From: UBA7803 sp041395905
Lineage (GTDB): Bacteria > Pseudomonadota > Gammaproteobacteria > Pseudomonadales > Azotimanducaceae
DNA length: 64,000 nucleotides
Direction: 5' to 3'
NCBI GenBank assembly: GCA_041395905.1
Contig: JAWKZP010000004.1
Span: 310,001-374,000, forward strand
In this document: piece after piece, positions 1 through 9,722 of the stretch
Position numbering within the stretch: the first letter of the stretch is position 1
Layout of the letters: every line of letters begins with the position of its first letter
Made by a program: the position numbers and the translations under genes
Notes under the pieces: model-generated
Told to the model about the DNA's origin: nothing
What the model saw: the letters and a program-made list of their open reading frames with translations, nothing else
The model's database searches: none

Positions 1-11
1 GCGGTTTTCGC

Positions 12-503
12 ATGACCGCCCGCGTCGGCATCATCATGGGCAGCGATTCCGATCTGCCCGTCATGGAACGCGCAGCCGAGATGCTGGAGCGCTTCGACAT
101 CCGCTACGAGCTGACCGTGGTCAGCGCGCACCGCACTCCAGCACGGCTGTTCGATTATGCGGGCTCTGCCGCCGCGCGCGGCCTACAGGTGATCATTGCC
201 GGCGCCGGCGGCGCCGCGCACCTGCCCGGGATGACGGCAGCCATGACCCCGCTCCCCGTAATCGGCGTGCCCATCAGTGCCACCAAGCTGCAGGGCGAGG
301 ACGCTCTGCTGTCCATCGTGCAGATGCCCGCGGGAATTCCCGTTGCCACGGTGGCCATCGACAATGCGGCGAACGCCGGCATCCTTGCCGCACAGATGCT
401 CGGCATCGCCGATGCCGAGGTGCGGCAGCGAATCGAGAGCTACCGCAAGGAGCTGTCGGACCTCGTGCTCGAGAAGGCCGGCCGCGTGACCCGCAGCCGC
501 TGA
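12..503 (+). CDS. purE: N5-carboxyaminoimidazole ribonucleotide mutase PurE
   Basis: This 163-residue cytoplasmic enzyme shifts the carboxyl group of N5-CAIR to carbon 4, giving CAIR in de novo purine synthesis. The class I PurE signatures are all present: GSDSD at residues 10-14, SAHRTP at 39-44 and AGGAAHLPGM at 65-74. The length is that of the family. Only 11 bases precede the ATG, so its ribosome binding site and upstream gene cannot be judged. The usual partner purK does not follow; the next gene is unrelated and 149 bases away. Identification is secure. Confidence 0.96.
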   Translation: MTARVGIIMGSDSDLPVMERAAEMLERFDIRYELTVVSAHRTPARLFDYAGSAAARGLQVIIAGAGGAAHLPGMTAAMTPLPVIGVPISATKLQGEDALLSIVQMPAGIPVATVAIDNAANAGILAAQMLGIADAEVRQRIESYRKELSDLVLEKAGRVTRSR

Positions 504-652
504 CGCGCGTCAGCTTCAGACCTTCCCCGCCCCGCGCCTGAAGGCGTTCTCGCCTCCGGCACTGCAACGCGCTATGTTCTCCCCGGCGCGCGGACCCGGC
601 CAGAGTGCCTGTGTGCGCCCGCACCGCGGCAGATGATCCGATCGAGGCTGAC

Positions 653-1795
653 ATGTATTCACCCGTCACACTGACGCGCCGCCGCCTGATGCGCCAGGCA
701 GGGGGCGCCGCCACTGGCCTGGCGCTCAGCGCCTGTGCCGCCCCGGGCATCGGTTCCGCCCGTTACTCGCGGCCGCTGTCGCGGGGCGCGTTCGTCGCGC
801 CACGGATTTCGCCCGACCGCGTCGTACGCGTGATCGTCGGGCTGCGCCCGTATCGGCCATCCGGCTTCGTCGTGCGCCGCGAACCCTACGACGACAAGAC
901 GGTCATCCACAACTACGGCCATGGCGGCGGTGGCATCACGCTTTCCTGGGGCTCGTCGGCGCTGGCCGTGCGCGAGGCGCAGGGGCTCACGCCGGGCGCC
1001 GCCGCCGTGGTCGGCAGCGGCATCATGGGGCTGACCACGGCACGGCTCCTGCAGGACGCCGGCTGGCAGGTCACAATCTACAGCCGGGATCCGCTGCGCC
1101 ATTCCACCTCCAACGTAGGCGGCGGCCAGTGGGCCCCAACCAGTGTGTTCGAAGAAGGCGTTGCCAGCGCCGAATTCGAGGCCCAGTTCAAAGCGGCGGC
1201 ACGCATCGCTCACCACGCGTATCAGAACCTGGCAGGCGCAGGCTACGGGATTCGCTTCATCGAAAACTACTATCTCGGCCACCAGCCCATGGAGCGCTCC
1301 TACTATCTGCGCGAGCTGCCGGAGCTGTTCACGTCGGTGGCCGACCTAGAGCCGCACCAGCACCCGTTCCCCGTGCCCTACGTGCGCCGCACCGTGACCA
1401 TGCTGATCGAGCCGGCCACCTTCCTGCGCCGCGTGCGCAGTGATTTTCTGCTTGCAGGGGGCAGGTTCGTCGCGCGCAACTTCGGCAGTCTGAGCGCCCT
1501 GCTGTCGGTGCCGGAGCCGGTCATCTTCAACTGCACGGGACTTGGCGCAAAAGCGCTGTTCGATGACGCCGAGCTGACTCCGGCGAAGGGTCAGCTGGTG
1601 TTCATTCCGCCCGACCCTGCCGTCGACTTTCTGACCGTTGGCGGCGGCTCGGGCGTCACCTACATGTTTCCACGTTCAGGCGAGATACTGCTGGGCGGCT
1701 CATTTCAGAAAGACGACTGGACGCGGCATCCGGAGCCCGAGGTCACGGAGCGCATCCTCGCGGACAACCAGGCAATTTTCGACAATCTGCGCTGA
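653..1795 (+). CDS. Circularly permuted D-amino-acid-oxidase-like FAD protein, Tat/lipoprotein signal
   Basis: A 380-residue FAD oxidoreductase of the D-amino-acid oxidase (DAAO) family. The ATG at 653 is chosen because it starts directly before a twin-arginine signal (RRR, residues 9-11) ending in a lipobox-like LSAC (Cys28), so export and lipid anchoring are likely. In ordinary DAAO the GxGxxG motif is N-terminal and the VGxRPxRP and HNYGHGG motifs are C-terminal. Here the last two come first (GLRPYRP near 63-69, HNYGHGG at 86-92), followed by the FAD motif GSGIMG (121-126). The chain ends just after the LGGSFQ strand, where normal DAAO would continue into GLRP. The Arg of GLRPYRP and the Tyr of VTYMFP match the DAAO substrate-binding Arg and one active-site Tyr. 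The substrate is unknown. Confidence 0.85.
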   Translation: MYSPVTLTRRRLMRQAGGAATGLALSACAAPGIGSARYSRPLSRGAFVAPRISPDRVVRVIVGLRPYRPSGFVVRREPYDDKTVIHNYGHGGGGITLSWGSSALAVREAQGLTPGAAAVVGSGIMGLTTARLLQDAGWQVTIYSRDPLRHSTSNVGGGQWAPTSVFEEGVASAEFEAQFKAAARIAHHAYQNLAGAGYGIRFIENYYLGHQPMERSYYLRELPELFTSVADLEPHQHPFPVPYVRRTVTMLIEPATFLRRVRSDFLLAGGRFVARNFGSLSALLSVPEPVIFNCTGLGAKALFDDAELTPAKGQLVFIPPDPAVDFLTVGGGSGVTYMFPRSGEILLGGSFQKDDWTRHPEPEVTERILADNQAIFDNLR

Positions 1796-1853
1796 CGCGC
1801 CTGCGGCGACGGACCACGTCACCAGTGGCCACCGCACCGCAACGGGAGGTACC

Positions 1854-2669
1854 GTGACAGACGATACGAACGTGCTGATCGAGGACGACGACGGGTTCGT
1901 GCGAACCCTGCGGCTGAACCGTCCGAAGCGCAAGAACGCCCTGACGGATGCCCTCGGCTGGGCAATCGTGGAAGCCGTCGAGCGCGCGGCCCATGACGAC
2001 AGCGTGCGTGTCGTCGCCATAACGGGCAACGGCGACGCTTTCTGTTCCGGCGCCGATCTGGGCCGCGCCGCCGAAACGCTGCAACCGCCAGGCGGCCTGT
2101 CCGCGCAGGACCAGCATCTGGACGACCTCGGCTGGATCGGGCGCTTTCTACTGACCATCCGGCTCGACTGCGACAAGCCGGTGGTGGCCGGAATCAACGG
2201 CGTGGCGGTGGGCGCCGGTCTGGCGCTCGCCATGTGTGCGGACATGCGCATCATGAGCGACGCAGCCAATCTGCACCCGGGCTACATTCGTGCGGGCACC
2301 TCGCCTGACGGCGGGCTGTCGTGGACCCTGCCGACCCTGATCGGCCACGAGCAGGCCATGCGTTTTCTGCTGGATCCGCGCATGGTACCCGCCACCGAGG
2401 CGCTGCAGCTCGGTCTGGTGGGTGAGGTGGTTGCGGCTGAGCAGCTGGGACATCGACTGCAGGAGTACTGCGCGCATCTCGCCGGCCTCGCCCCGATCGG
2501 CGTGCGTCAGACCAAACGTCTGGCCGTGCGCGCCGCCATCGGCGCCGATCTCGAAGCGCACCTGCGCGACGAGCTCTCGTACGTGCGGCGGGGTCTGAGC
2601 AGCGACGACGGCCGCGAAGCCGTCAAGGCGATCTTCGAGAAACGCCAGCCGACCTTCACGGGCCGCTGA
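1854..2669 (+). CDS. Enoyl-CoA hydratase/isomerase family protein (crotonase fold)
   Basis: A 271-residue crotonase. The GTG at 1854 is preferred: GGGAGG lies about 5 bases upstream, and the in-frame ATGs further up fall inside the previous gene. The oxyanion-hole segments AFCSGADLG (62-70) and NGVAVGAG (115-122) are intact. Both catalytic glutamates of true hydratases are missing: Ala124 and Tyr144 stand at the Glu144 and Glu164 positions of rat hydratase. An Asp lies in SPDGG (150-154), a position used by PaaG-type isomerases. An isomerase or other CoA-thioester activity is therefore more likely than simple hydration. It is convergent with the next gene, 15 bases away. Confidence 0.88.
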   Translation: MTDDTNVLIEDDDGFVRTLRLNRPKRKNALTDALGWAIVEAVERAAHDDSVRVVAITGNGDAFCSGADLGRAAETLQPPGGLSAQDQHLDDLGWIGRFLLTIRLDCDKPVVAGINGVAVGAGLALAMCADMRIMSDAANLHPGYIRAGTSPDGGLSWTLPTLIGHEQAMRFLLDPRMVPATEALQLGLVGEVVAAEQLGHRLQEYCAHLAGLAPIGVRQTKRLAVRAAIGADLEAHLRDELSYVRRGLSSDDGREAVKAIFEKRQPTFTGR

Positions 2670-2678
2670 CGGCGGCCC
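2660..2678. terminator. Possible bidirectional terminator hairpin between convergent genes
   Basis: GGGCCGC and GCGGCCC form a 7-bp stem around the loop TGACG. The hairpin overlaps the crotonase stop codon and lies 7 bases from the end of the convergent dioxygenase gene. No T-tract follows, so function rests on position and stem strength only. Confidence 0.35.
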
Positions 2679-2684
2679 GAGCAT

Positions 2685-3575
2685 TCAGCCGGCGCTCCCC
2701 GCTTCCTCGATGCGCGCCGGGTAGCCGGGATCGGCTTCAATCTTGTCGGCGTTGCGCAGCCACAAGCCGCCGCCGTAGTGCGGACGCGGGTCGTAGGAGC
2801 GATGCCCGAGCAGGCGCTGCACCCGCGCGGAGCGGGTCGCGAGATCGGCGTCCGTGTAATCGAGCGGGCTGGATTCCTCCGGTGTCAGCCAGCCCACCAG
2901 GAAGCTCAGGTGCATGGCCATGCGCCAGCGGTCCGCGCTGCGGTTGGCGCCGCCGCCATGCACCACCTTGCCGGAATACACCAGCGCGTCACCGGGCTGC
3001 ATCTCTGCGGGCACCGTCATCGCCTGGCTGCCGCGTTCGGCATAGTCCGGCCACCGATGGCTGCCGGGAATCACCCGGGTTGCACCCAGCGCCTCCGTGA
3101 CCTCTTCCAGGGCAATCATGGCGCTCACGGTCACCTCCGGACAATCGGGCCAGAGCGCGCCGCAGAGCTGCGGCCAGTTGTCGCAGTCCCGGTGCAGCAC
3201 CTGCGCCGGCTCACCGGGACCAATGAGCATTGCCTGCCCCGTGTTCACCCAGTAGGAGCCGCAAGCCGGCAGCAGCACCGCATCCGCGATGGCCGCATAC
3301 AGCGGATTGTCCAGCAGATCGAAGAATGCGGGCGAAACCTTGCCCAGACTCGAGAACCGTATCGTGTTGGCCCCGACGAAGGCCTTGCCCGCCTCGCCGA
3401 GACCCTGCGTCGCACCACCCGGACGAAACGCGCGCGCGGCCGCGACGATGCCGTCACGCAGCTCCCCGATCACCTCCGCGGGAAAAATGCCCTCGACGAT
3501 CAAACCGCCGTCCGCAGCGTAGGCGTCCAGAATCCGTTCGAGCGGCGCGCTGGCCGGAATGCGTTGCAGGCTCAT
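2685..3575 (-). CDS. Phytanoyl-CoA dioxygenase (PhyH) family protein
   Basis: A 296-residue Fe(II)/2-oxoglutarate-dependent oxygenase of the PhyH family. The start at 3575 has GGGGAGA 6 bases upstream; a longer frame to 3695 lacks homologous-looking sequence. The metal-binding triad is visible as HRD (His128, Asp130) and a distal His in VVHGGGANRS (His206). VIPGSHRW (168-175) is the usual segment between them. A downstream arginine (near 215-219) probably binds 2-oxoglutarate. Substrates in this family range from acyl-CoAs to small secondary metabolites, so the substrate is unknown. It is one of three PhyH proteins in the window, all on the minus strand. Confidence 0.87.
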   Translation of the reverse strand: MSLQRIPASAPLERILDAYAADGGLIVEGIFPAEVIGELRDGIVAAARAFRPGGATQGLGEAGKAFVGANTIRFSSLGKVSPAFFDLLDNPLYAAIADAVLLPACGSYWVNTGQAMLIGPGEPAQVLHRDCDNWPQLCGALWPDCPEVTVSAMIALEEVTEALGATRVIPGSHRWPDYAERGSQAMTVPAEMQPGDALVYSGKVVHGGGANRSADRWRMAMHLSFLVGWLTPEESSPLDYTDADLATRSARVQRLLGHRSYDPRPHYGGGLWLRNADKIEADPGYPARIEEAGSAG

Positions 3576-3685
3576 GATGCTCTCCCCGGATGTCCTCGCC
3601 TGACGCAAGCATAAGCCAGCCGCGCGCGCCGTTGCATTCCCGGTGTGTCCAAGCACAATGGCGAGGGCACACGGGAGGGTTCGCC

Positions 3686-5395
<1,710 letters not shown>

Positions 5396-5417
5396 CGCGG
5401 CAATCCGGCTCCCGATT

Positions 5418-5445
5418 GCAGCGTCGGCCCCGGGGCCGACGCTGC
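5418..5445. terminator. 28-bp perfect palindrome between convergent genes
   Basis: The 14-base arm GCAGCGTCGGCCCC is followed at once by its exact reverse complement, 22 bases after the ligase stop and 7 bases before the stop of the convergent membrane-protein gene. In RNA it would fold into a strong GC hairpin on either strand. There is no T-tract, so it may be a bidirectional terminator or a 3'-end stabilising stem. Confidence 0.55.
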
Positions 5446-5452
5446 GACGCCG

Positions 5453-6022
5453 CTACGGCAGCGTCTCGGTAAACAGGTGGCGCATGCGGTACTGCCAGAC
5501 GATGAGCCAGTGCGGGCTCGCAGCCCCGGTACCTGCGAACTCGGCGGACGGGTGCCGGCGCATCAGGTCCGCGACCATGGATTCCTGATCTGGCCTCAGA
5601 TCCACGAAAAACACATGCTTGCCGGCCTCGAGGGTCTGCTCGAAGCGCCGGAATTTCGAGTTCAACGTCTGAATGCCCCAGAGCCCACCCTCCCAGGTGA
5701 AGAACCCCACCAGAATCACCGCGAGGAAAACGAACGGCAGCCATCCGGCAGGCGACTCCGCCCAGCCGGCAAACTGCGCGGTCAGCAGCACCAGCAGGCC
5801 CATACACAGCCCCAGCGCCAGGCCGAACAGCCCGGAACGTATGAGGTCCTTTTTCATCAGCGACTGCACATCGTGAATCTGGTGGTGGTTCTCCGCGCTC
5901 GTGTCGTCGAGCGTGAGCACATGGATCTGCTGCCTCAGGGCACCAGACGCTTCGAGCTCCCGCTCAATGGCTTCGAGCTCCTCCAGATCGGTTCCGATCC
6001 AGTAGTTCCGTGTCATCTTCAT
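5453..6022 (-). CDS. Conserved two-helix inner-membrane protein of unknown function
   Basis: A 189-residue protein. The start at 6022 has AGGAG 9 bases upstream; the longer frame to 6118 adds basic sequence with no family look. An acidic N-terminal domain of about 75 residues (DLEELEAIERELE) resembles small alpha/beta stress-type domains. Two strongly hydrophobic segments follow (GLFGLALGLCMGLLVLL and GWLPFVFLAVILVGFF) around residues 80-125, then a soluble C-terminal domain with KHVFFVDL. Similar proteins occur in gammaproteobacteria, sometimes labelled magnesium-transporter-like without proof. It is divergent from the flavin monooxygenase gene. Confidence 0.75.
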   Translation of the reverse strand: MKMTRNYWIGTDLEELEAIERELEASGALRQQIHVLTLDDTSAENHHQIHDVQSLMKKDLIRSGLFGLALGLCMGLLVLLTAQFAGWAESPAGWLPFVFLAVILVGFFTWEGGLWGIQTLNSKFRRFEQTLEAGKHVFFVDLRPDQESMVADLMRRHPSAEFAGTGAASPHWLIVWQYRMRHLFTETLP

Positions 6023-6111
6023 CGCGCGCACTCCTGTACGAGTAACCTGGACTGCAGTTCGTTCTGTCAGGCATCTCCTGTGAATTTGAAATCTGTGAGC
6101 GGCCTTGGTTC

Positions 6112-6202
6112 CTGACAACAGGCTCGAGCACGCTCACCCGGTCTACCCTACCCCAGCCGAAGACTGCGGAACACCTGGCCTATCTGACAACAAACTGGCT
6201 CG
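6112..6202. repeat. Split direct repeat in a divergent intergenic region
   Basis: CTGACAACAGGCTCG (6112-6126) recurs 72 bases later as CTGACAACA (6184-6192), four extra bases, then GGCTCG (6197-6202). Both copies lie in the 265-base gap between the membrane-protein gene and the flavin monooxygenase gene. They could be paired regulator sites or a chance duplication. Nothing else coding-like is seen in the gap. Confidence 0.4.
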
Positions 6203-6287
6203 TTTGGTCGGCGCTGATGGGGCACGTCCGGGCGCCCCGGCCGTGGTATTTTGGTGCGGGTCCGATCACCGGGGGGAGATCCGCACG

Positions 6288-7478
6288 ATGACCACGTCAC
6301 TGGCGTTCGCCGAGCCCGCCGACGCGACCGCCATCAAGGCAAACGCCCGTCGCATCGCCGAGCACATTCGCGACCGGGACCTTTCCTCGGAGTTCGACCG
6401 CCTGCGCAAGCTGCCGGAGGACATCGTCGCGCATCTCCGCGCGGCCGGTATCTTCCGCATGAACATGCCTCGAATCTGGGGCGGTCCCGAACTGAGCGCC
6501 ATGGATCAGGTGGAAGTGGTCGAAACGCTCAGCTGGGGCGATGCATCGGTGGGCTGGTGTGCCTTCATCTGGTGCGATTCAGGCATCTACTCAGGCTATC
6601 TCGACGATGCGGTGGCACGGTCGTTGTATCCGCAGCTGGATCTGGCGCAGTCGGGCTGGGTGTATCCGGGCGGCGGGGCCGAGCCGGTCGACGGCGGTTA
6701 CCTGCTGAGCGGTCACTGGATCTTCGGTTCCGGATCGAATCATTGCGACCGGCTGGCCGCAGGCTTCGTCGTCACCAGGCATGGCGAACCGGTGCTGAAC
6801 GAGGCCGGCCGCCCGCAGTGGAAGGTCGCTCTGGCAAAGCCCGAACAGTTCGAGATTCTCGACACCTGGTACACCATGGGTCTGAAAGGCACGGGAAGCA
6901 CCGATTACACCACCGAGAACCTGTTCGTCCCCACAGAGCACACGTTCGACCTGGGTGGTAAGGCGAAACGCCACGGCGCCATCTGGGCCAGACCGGATCA
7001 CTTCCTGCGCAAGATGAGCGGCGTGCCGCTGGGGGTGGCCCGCGACGCGCTCGACCGCGCCAGGGACATGCTGACCGGCAAGCGGGACAGGCGCTCAGGC
7101 ATGGCGTACAGGGACTCACCCATCGTTCAGCAGACCATCGCGCTCGCCGAAGGCAAGCTCGGCGCGGCACGGGCTTACGTGTTCGAATCATTGCGCAGCC
7201 AGTGGCACAAGCTCGAAGCGGGTGAACCGCTGAGCGACGCCGAACGCGCCGCTGTGGTGATCTCACGTCAGCAGGCCTTTCAGGCAGGGCGCGAGGTCAC
7301 CCAGATGATCTTCGACCTGATCGGCGGGGACGCCGTGTATGCGCGCAACCCGTTCGAGCGCCAGCTGCGCGACATGAACACCGCCTGCCAGCACATCGTG
7401 GCGCAGATGAAATCACTGCAGGCGCCCGGCGGCCTGCTGCTGGGGTCGGAAACCGCCAGCGGCGATCCGATGCTCTGA
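6288..7478 (+). CDS. Flavin-dependent monooxygenase, acyl-CoA dehydrogenase fold
   Basis: A 396-residue protein of the two-component flavin hydroxylase group (HsaA/HpaB-like, acyl-CoA dehydrogenase type 2 C-terminal domain). The start at 6288 follows GGGGGGAGA; the ORF extends to 6105 but the extra residues look non-coding. The N-terminal helical domain (RKLPEDIVAHLRAAGIFRM), the central beta domain (SGHWIFGSGSNHCD) and WYTMGLKGTGSTDY are typical of the group, and the acyl-CoA dehydrogenase catalytic Glu is not evident. Such enzymes hydroxylate phenols or steroid-derived rings with reduced flavin from a separate reductase, which is not seen nearby. A VOC protein gene follows 24 bases later. 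Confidence 0.86.
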   Translation: MTTSLAFAEPADATAIKANARRIAEHIRDRDLSSEFDRLRKLPEDIVAHLRAAGIFRMNMPRIWGGPELSAMDQVEVVETLSWGDASVGWCAFIWCDSGIYSGYLDDAVARSLYPQLDLAQSGWVYPGGGAEPVDGGYLLSGHWIFGSGSNHCDRLAAGFVVTRHGEPVLNEAGRPQWKVALAKPEQFEILDTWYTMGLKGTGSTDYTTENLFVPTEHTFDLGGKAKRHGAIWARPDHFLRKMSGVPLGVARDALDRARDMLTGKRDRRSGMAYRDSPIVQQTIALAEGKLGAARAYVFESLRSQWHKLEAGEPLSDAERAAVVISRQQAFQAGREVTQMIFDLIGGDAVYARNPFERQLRDMNTACQHIVAQMKSLQAPGGLLLGSETASGDPML

Positions 7479-7502
7479 ACTCGATTTTCCAGGAGAAGAC
7501 CC

Positions 7503-8186
7503 ATGAACAAGGTAGACGGACTGCACCACCTCGCGATCTGCACCGCGGACATGAAGAGCCAGATCGAATTCTTCACCGACAAGCTCGGAATGGAGCTGGT
7601 CGCCCTGTACTGGATGCACGGTGTGGAGAACACCTGGCACGGTTTCCTGCGGCTCAACGACGAAAGCTCCATCGCGTTCGTCTGCAATCCGGACATCGCC
7701 GGCATTCCCGTGCGGCGCGGTGAGACGCACGCGGGCAATCCGGGCGCCAACAGCGCTGCCGGCACCATGCAGCATGTGGCGCTGCGCGTGAAGAACCACG
7801 ACGAACTGCTGGCCATGCGCGACCGCCTCAGGGCCAAGGGCGTGCCTGTGCTGGGGCCCATGGATCACGGCTTCTGCGCCTCGATCTACTTTGCCGGCCC
7901 CGAGAATCTGTCGCTGGAACTCTCGTACTCCACGGCACCCATCGATCAGCACGCCTGGATCGACCCGGACGTCGTGGCCCTGGCGGGAATATCGCAGGAG
8001 GAACTCGCGCGCTACACGCAGCCCGCCGACTTCGCCGACAGCAAGGGCCGGGTCCATCAGCCCGACCCATCATGCGCGCCGGGGCCGCACATGACGAACT
8101 ATCCCCCGGGAGCCTATGAGGCACTCATGGGCCAGCCGGACGAGGCCGTCTGGGCCATGGTGGACAATCAACCGCCGGTGCGCTGA
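7503..8186 (+). CDS. VOC-superfamily protein (glyoxalase/extradiol dioxygenase fold)
   Basis: A 227-residue vicinal-oxygen-chelate protein with AGGAG just before the ATG. Two VOC modules are visible. The first starts GLHHLAICTADMKSQIEFF (candidate metal ligand His in HHLA) and the second contains MQHVALRV, followed by SLELSYS, which supplies the usual Glu. The C-terminal 60 residues are Pro/Asp rich and outside the standard fold. It is probably co-transcribed with the upstream flavin monooxygenase, which fits hydroxylation followed by ring cleavage or a lyase step. Classical extradiol dioxygenases are about 300 residues, so a lyase-type or single-domain enzyme is also possible. Confidence 0.8.
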   Translation: MNKVDGLHHLAICTADMKSQIEFFTDKLGMELVALYWMHGVENTWHGFLRLNDESSIAFVCNPDIAGIPVRRGETHAGNPGANSAAGTMQHVALRVKNHDELLAMRDRLRAKGVPVLGPMDHGFCASIYFAGPENLSLELSYSTAPIDQHAWIDPDVVALAGISQEELARYTQPADFADSKGRVHQPDPSCAPGPHMTNYPPGAYEALMGQPDEAVWAMVDNQPPVR

Positions 8187-8192
8187 GACAGC

Positions 8193-8570
8193 ATGAGCTG
8201 CGGATCCACGCCCAGTGCCCGCCGGTCGTCGCGAGCGCGCGACATCAGAGCCTGGCTCCGCGCCCATCGCGCGACTCTGACCCTCGCAACGGCTGCCCTG
8301 ATCATCGAATCGGTACTGCTGTACGGAATGTGGCTCGCAGGACGGGAAATGTGGGACCTGGCCTACGCCAGCCGCATCGTGCGGATACTCGGCTACGCGG
8401 GCCTGTTTGGCCACGCGGCGGTGGACTTGATCCTCGCCCCGTTCATCCAGAACCTGGACTCGTATCCCGTGGTGCTGGCAATCTACGGCGTGACCAACTG
8501 CCTGCTCATCGGCCTCCTGCTTGCATACGGCCGCCGACTGCTCGGCCGCTGGCGCCCGGGTCGCCGCTGA
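8193..8570 (+). CDS. Small hypothetical membrane protein
   Basis: A 125-residue protein beginning 6 bases after the VOC gene stop and probably in the same operon. A basic N-terminus of about 28 residues is followed by three hydrophobic segments (LATAALIIESVLLYGMWLAG, a middle segment with ILGYAGLFGHAAVDLILA, and VVLAIYGVTNCLLIGLLLA). I recognise no family. It could be a small membrane anchor or transport helper for the pathway encoded upstream. Confidence 0.6.
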   Translation: MSCGSTPSARRSSRARDIRAWLRAHRATLTLATAALIIESVLLYGMWLAGREMWDLAYASRIVRILGYAGLFGHAAVDLILAPFIQNLDSYPVVLAIYGVTNCLLIGLLLAYGRRLLGRWRPGRR

Positions 8571-8615
8571 CAGCACCCGCACAAATCGCCCCTCGGGCGA
8601 GACGTCGGACGCGCT

Positions 8616-9689
8616 TCAGCGCGCCACGACCAGCTTGAAGTCGCGCTTCTCGAGGCGTATGCCGGGGTGCCGCCTCGACAGAAGCGTCGCACAGCCCGAC
8701 GGCATCAGCGCCGCGCGCACGTTTTCCCGACCGGGCGTGTCCAACGCATCGAAGCAGTCGCGCAGGCGCTGCATCTTCCACGGCACGTAGGCGCGCACGC
8801 CTGCCGTTACCGCCGCGCCGCGCAGGCTGCTCCGATAGGTGCCGGCGCCCCGGGGCAGTTCCATGCCCGGCTGCGCATGCCCGGCGGCCCATTCGTCGAA
8901 CGCCTGCTCCAGCGCCAGCAGCATCGGCGCGGCGTCCCGACCGATGAGATCGAGAATGGTCGCCAGGCTGTCGGAGTACGCCCCTCCAGCCCATTCACCC
9001 ATGATTCGCGGATCCGGACGGTTGCAGCGCTCGATCCACATGCAGACTTCGATCGCCTCGTCGTAGAGCTTCCTGCGCGTCACGCGGTCCAGGTACAGGT
9101 GGGCGTACAGCGGTCCCATCAGCGCGCAGTCCGCCAGCGACATCCGCTCGCCGAGCAGGAAGGAGTGCCGGGCGAAGTGCCCGCACAGAGCGGCCAGCAG
9201 GTCATCCGTGTGGGCATCGATCGCGGGGATCGTCTCCGGCGTGACGCCAAGCATCGGCAGGTAGGCGCTCATCATGTCCGCCACCGCGTTGCCGCGCTCC
9301 AGGCTGCCCGAAAAGGCTGAAAATGCACGCCGGAGCTCCGCCTCGTTGTCCGGATACGCCCATCGGGTGCGCATGCTCACCATGGGAAAGAACTCGTCGG
9401 CGTACAGCTCGAACAGCCGGCAGACGACGCGATCGGTGGCGGCCGTAGGCAGCAGCGGCGGTTCCGGGCAGCGCTGCTCCAGCTCGTCGATGATTTCGGT
9501 CGTGTCCTGCAGGGTTTCGTCCTGCGGGGTGATCAGAACCGGCACGAAGCCGACCCCGGTACGCCGCACGATCTGCTCCATGTCCGGCGTGAGCTCGACG
9601 TGGTGAAGCTGCTTGTAACGCAACGCCGGACGCAGCTTGGCGGAAAAATGCGAGCGGTCGACACCGTAGAAGATCCAGGGCTGGCTCAT
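8616..9689 (-). CDS. Long glutathione S-transferase family protein
   Basis: A 357-residue protein with AAGGAG 8 bases before the ATG. The N-terminal 80 residues look like a GST thioredoxin fold: WIFYGVDRSHFSAKLRPAL, VPVLITPQDETLQDTTEI with the cis-Pro of VPVL and an acidic glutathione-contact region, and IIDELEQRCP. The helical C-terminal part is about 270 residues, far longer than the 120-130 of ordinary GSTs. It includes RMSLADCALMGPLYAHLYLD, the GST N-capping region. It is last in a six-gene minus-strand run. A role in conjugation, isomerisation or dehalogenation is possible but not shown. Confidence 0.8.
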   Translation of the reverse strand: MSQPWIFYGVDRSHFSAKLRPALRYKQLHHVELTPDMEQIVRRTGVGFVPVLITPQDETLQDTTEIIDELEQRCPEPPLLPTAATDRVVCRLFELYADEFFPMVSMRTRWAYPDNEAELRRAFSAFSGSLERGNAVADMMSAYLPMLGVTPETIPAIDAHTDDLLAALCGHFARHSFLLGERMSLADCALMGPLYAHLYLDRVTRRKLYDEAIEVCMWIERCNRPDPRIMGEWAGGAYSDSLATILDLIGRDAAPMLLALEQAFDEWAAGHAQPGMELPRGAGTYRSSLRGAAVTAGVRAYVPWKMQRLRDCFDALDTPGRENVRAALMPSGCATLLSRRHPGIRLEKRDFKLVVAR

Positions 9690-9722
9690 CTGCGTTGCTC
9701 CTTTGCGATCATGTCGGGCACC

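Noticed and set aside
8586..8600. TCGCCC/GGGCGA hairpin between convergent genes
   Set aside because: A 6-bp stem with a 3-base loop is common by chance at this GC content and no T-tract follows.
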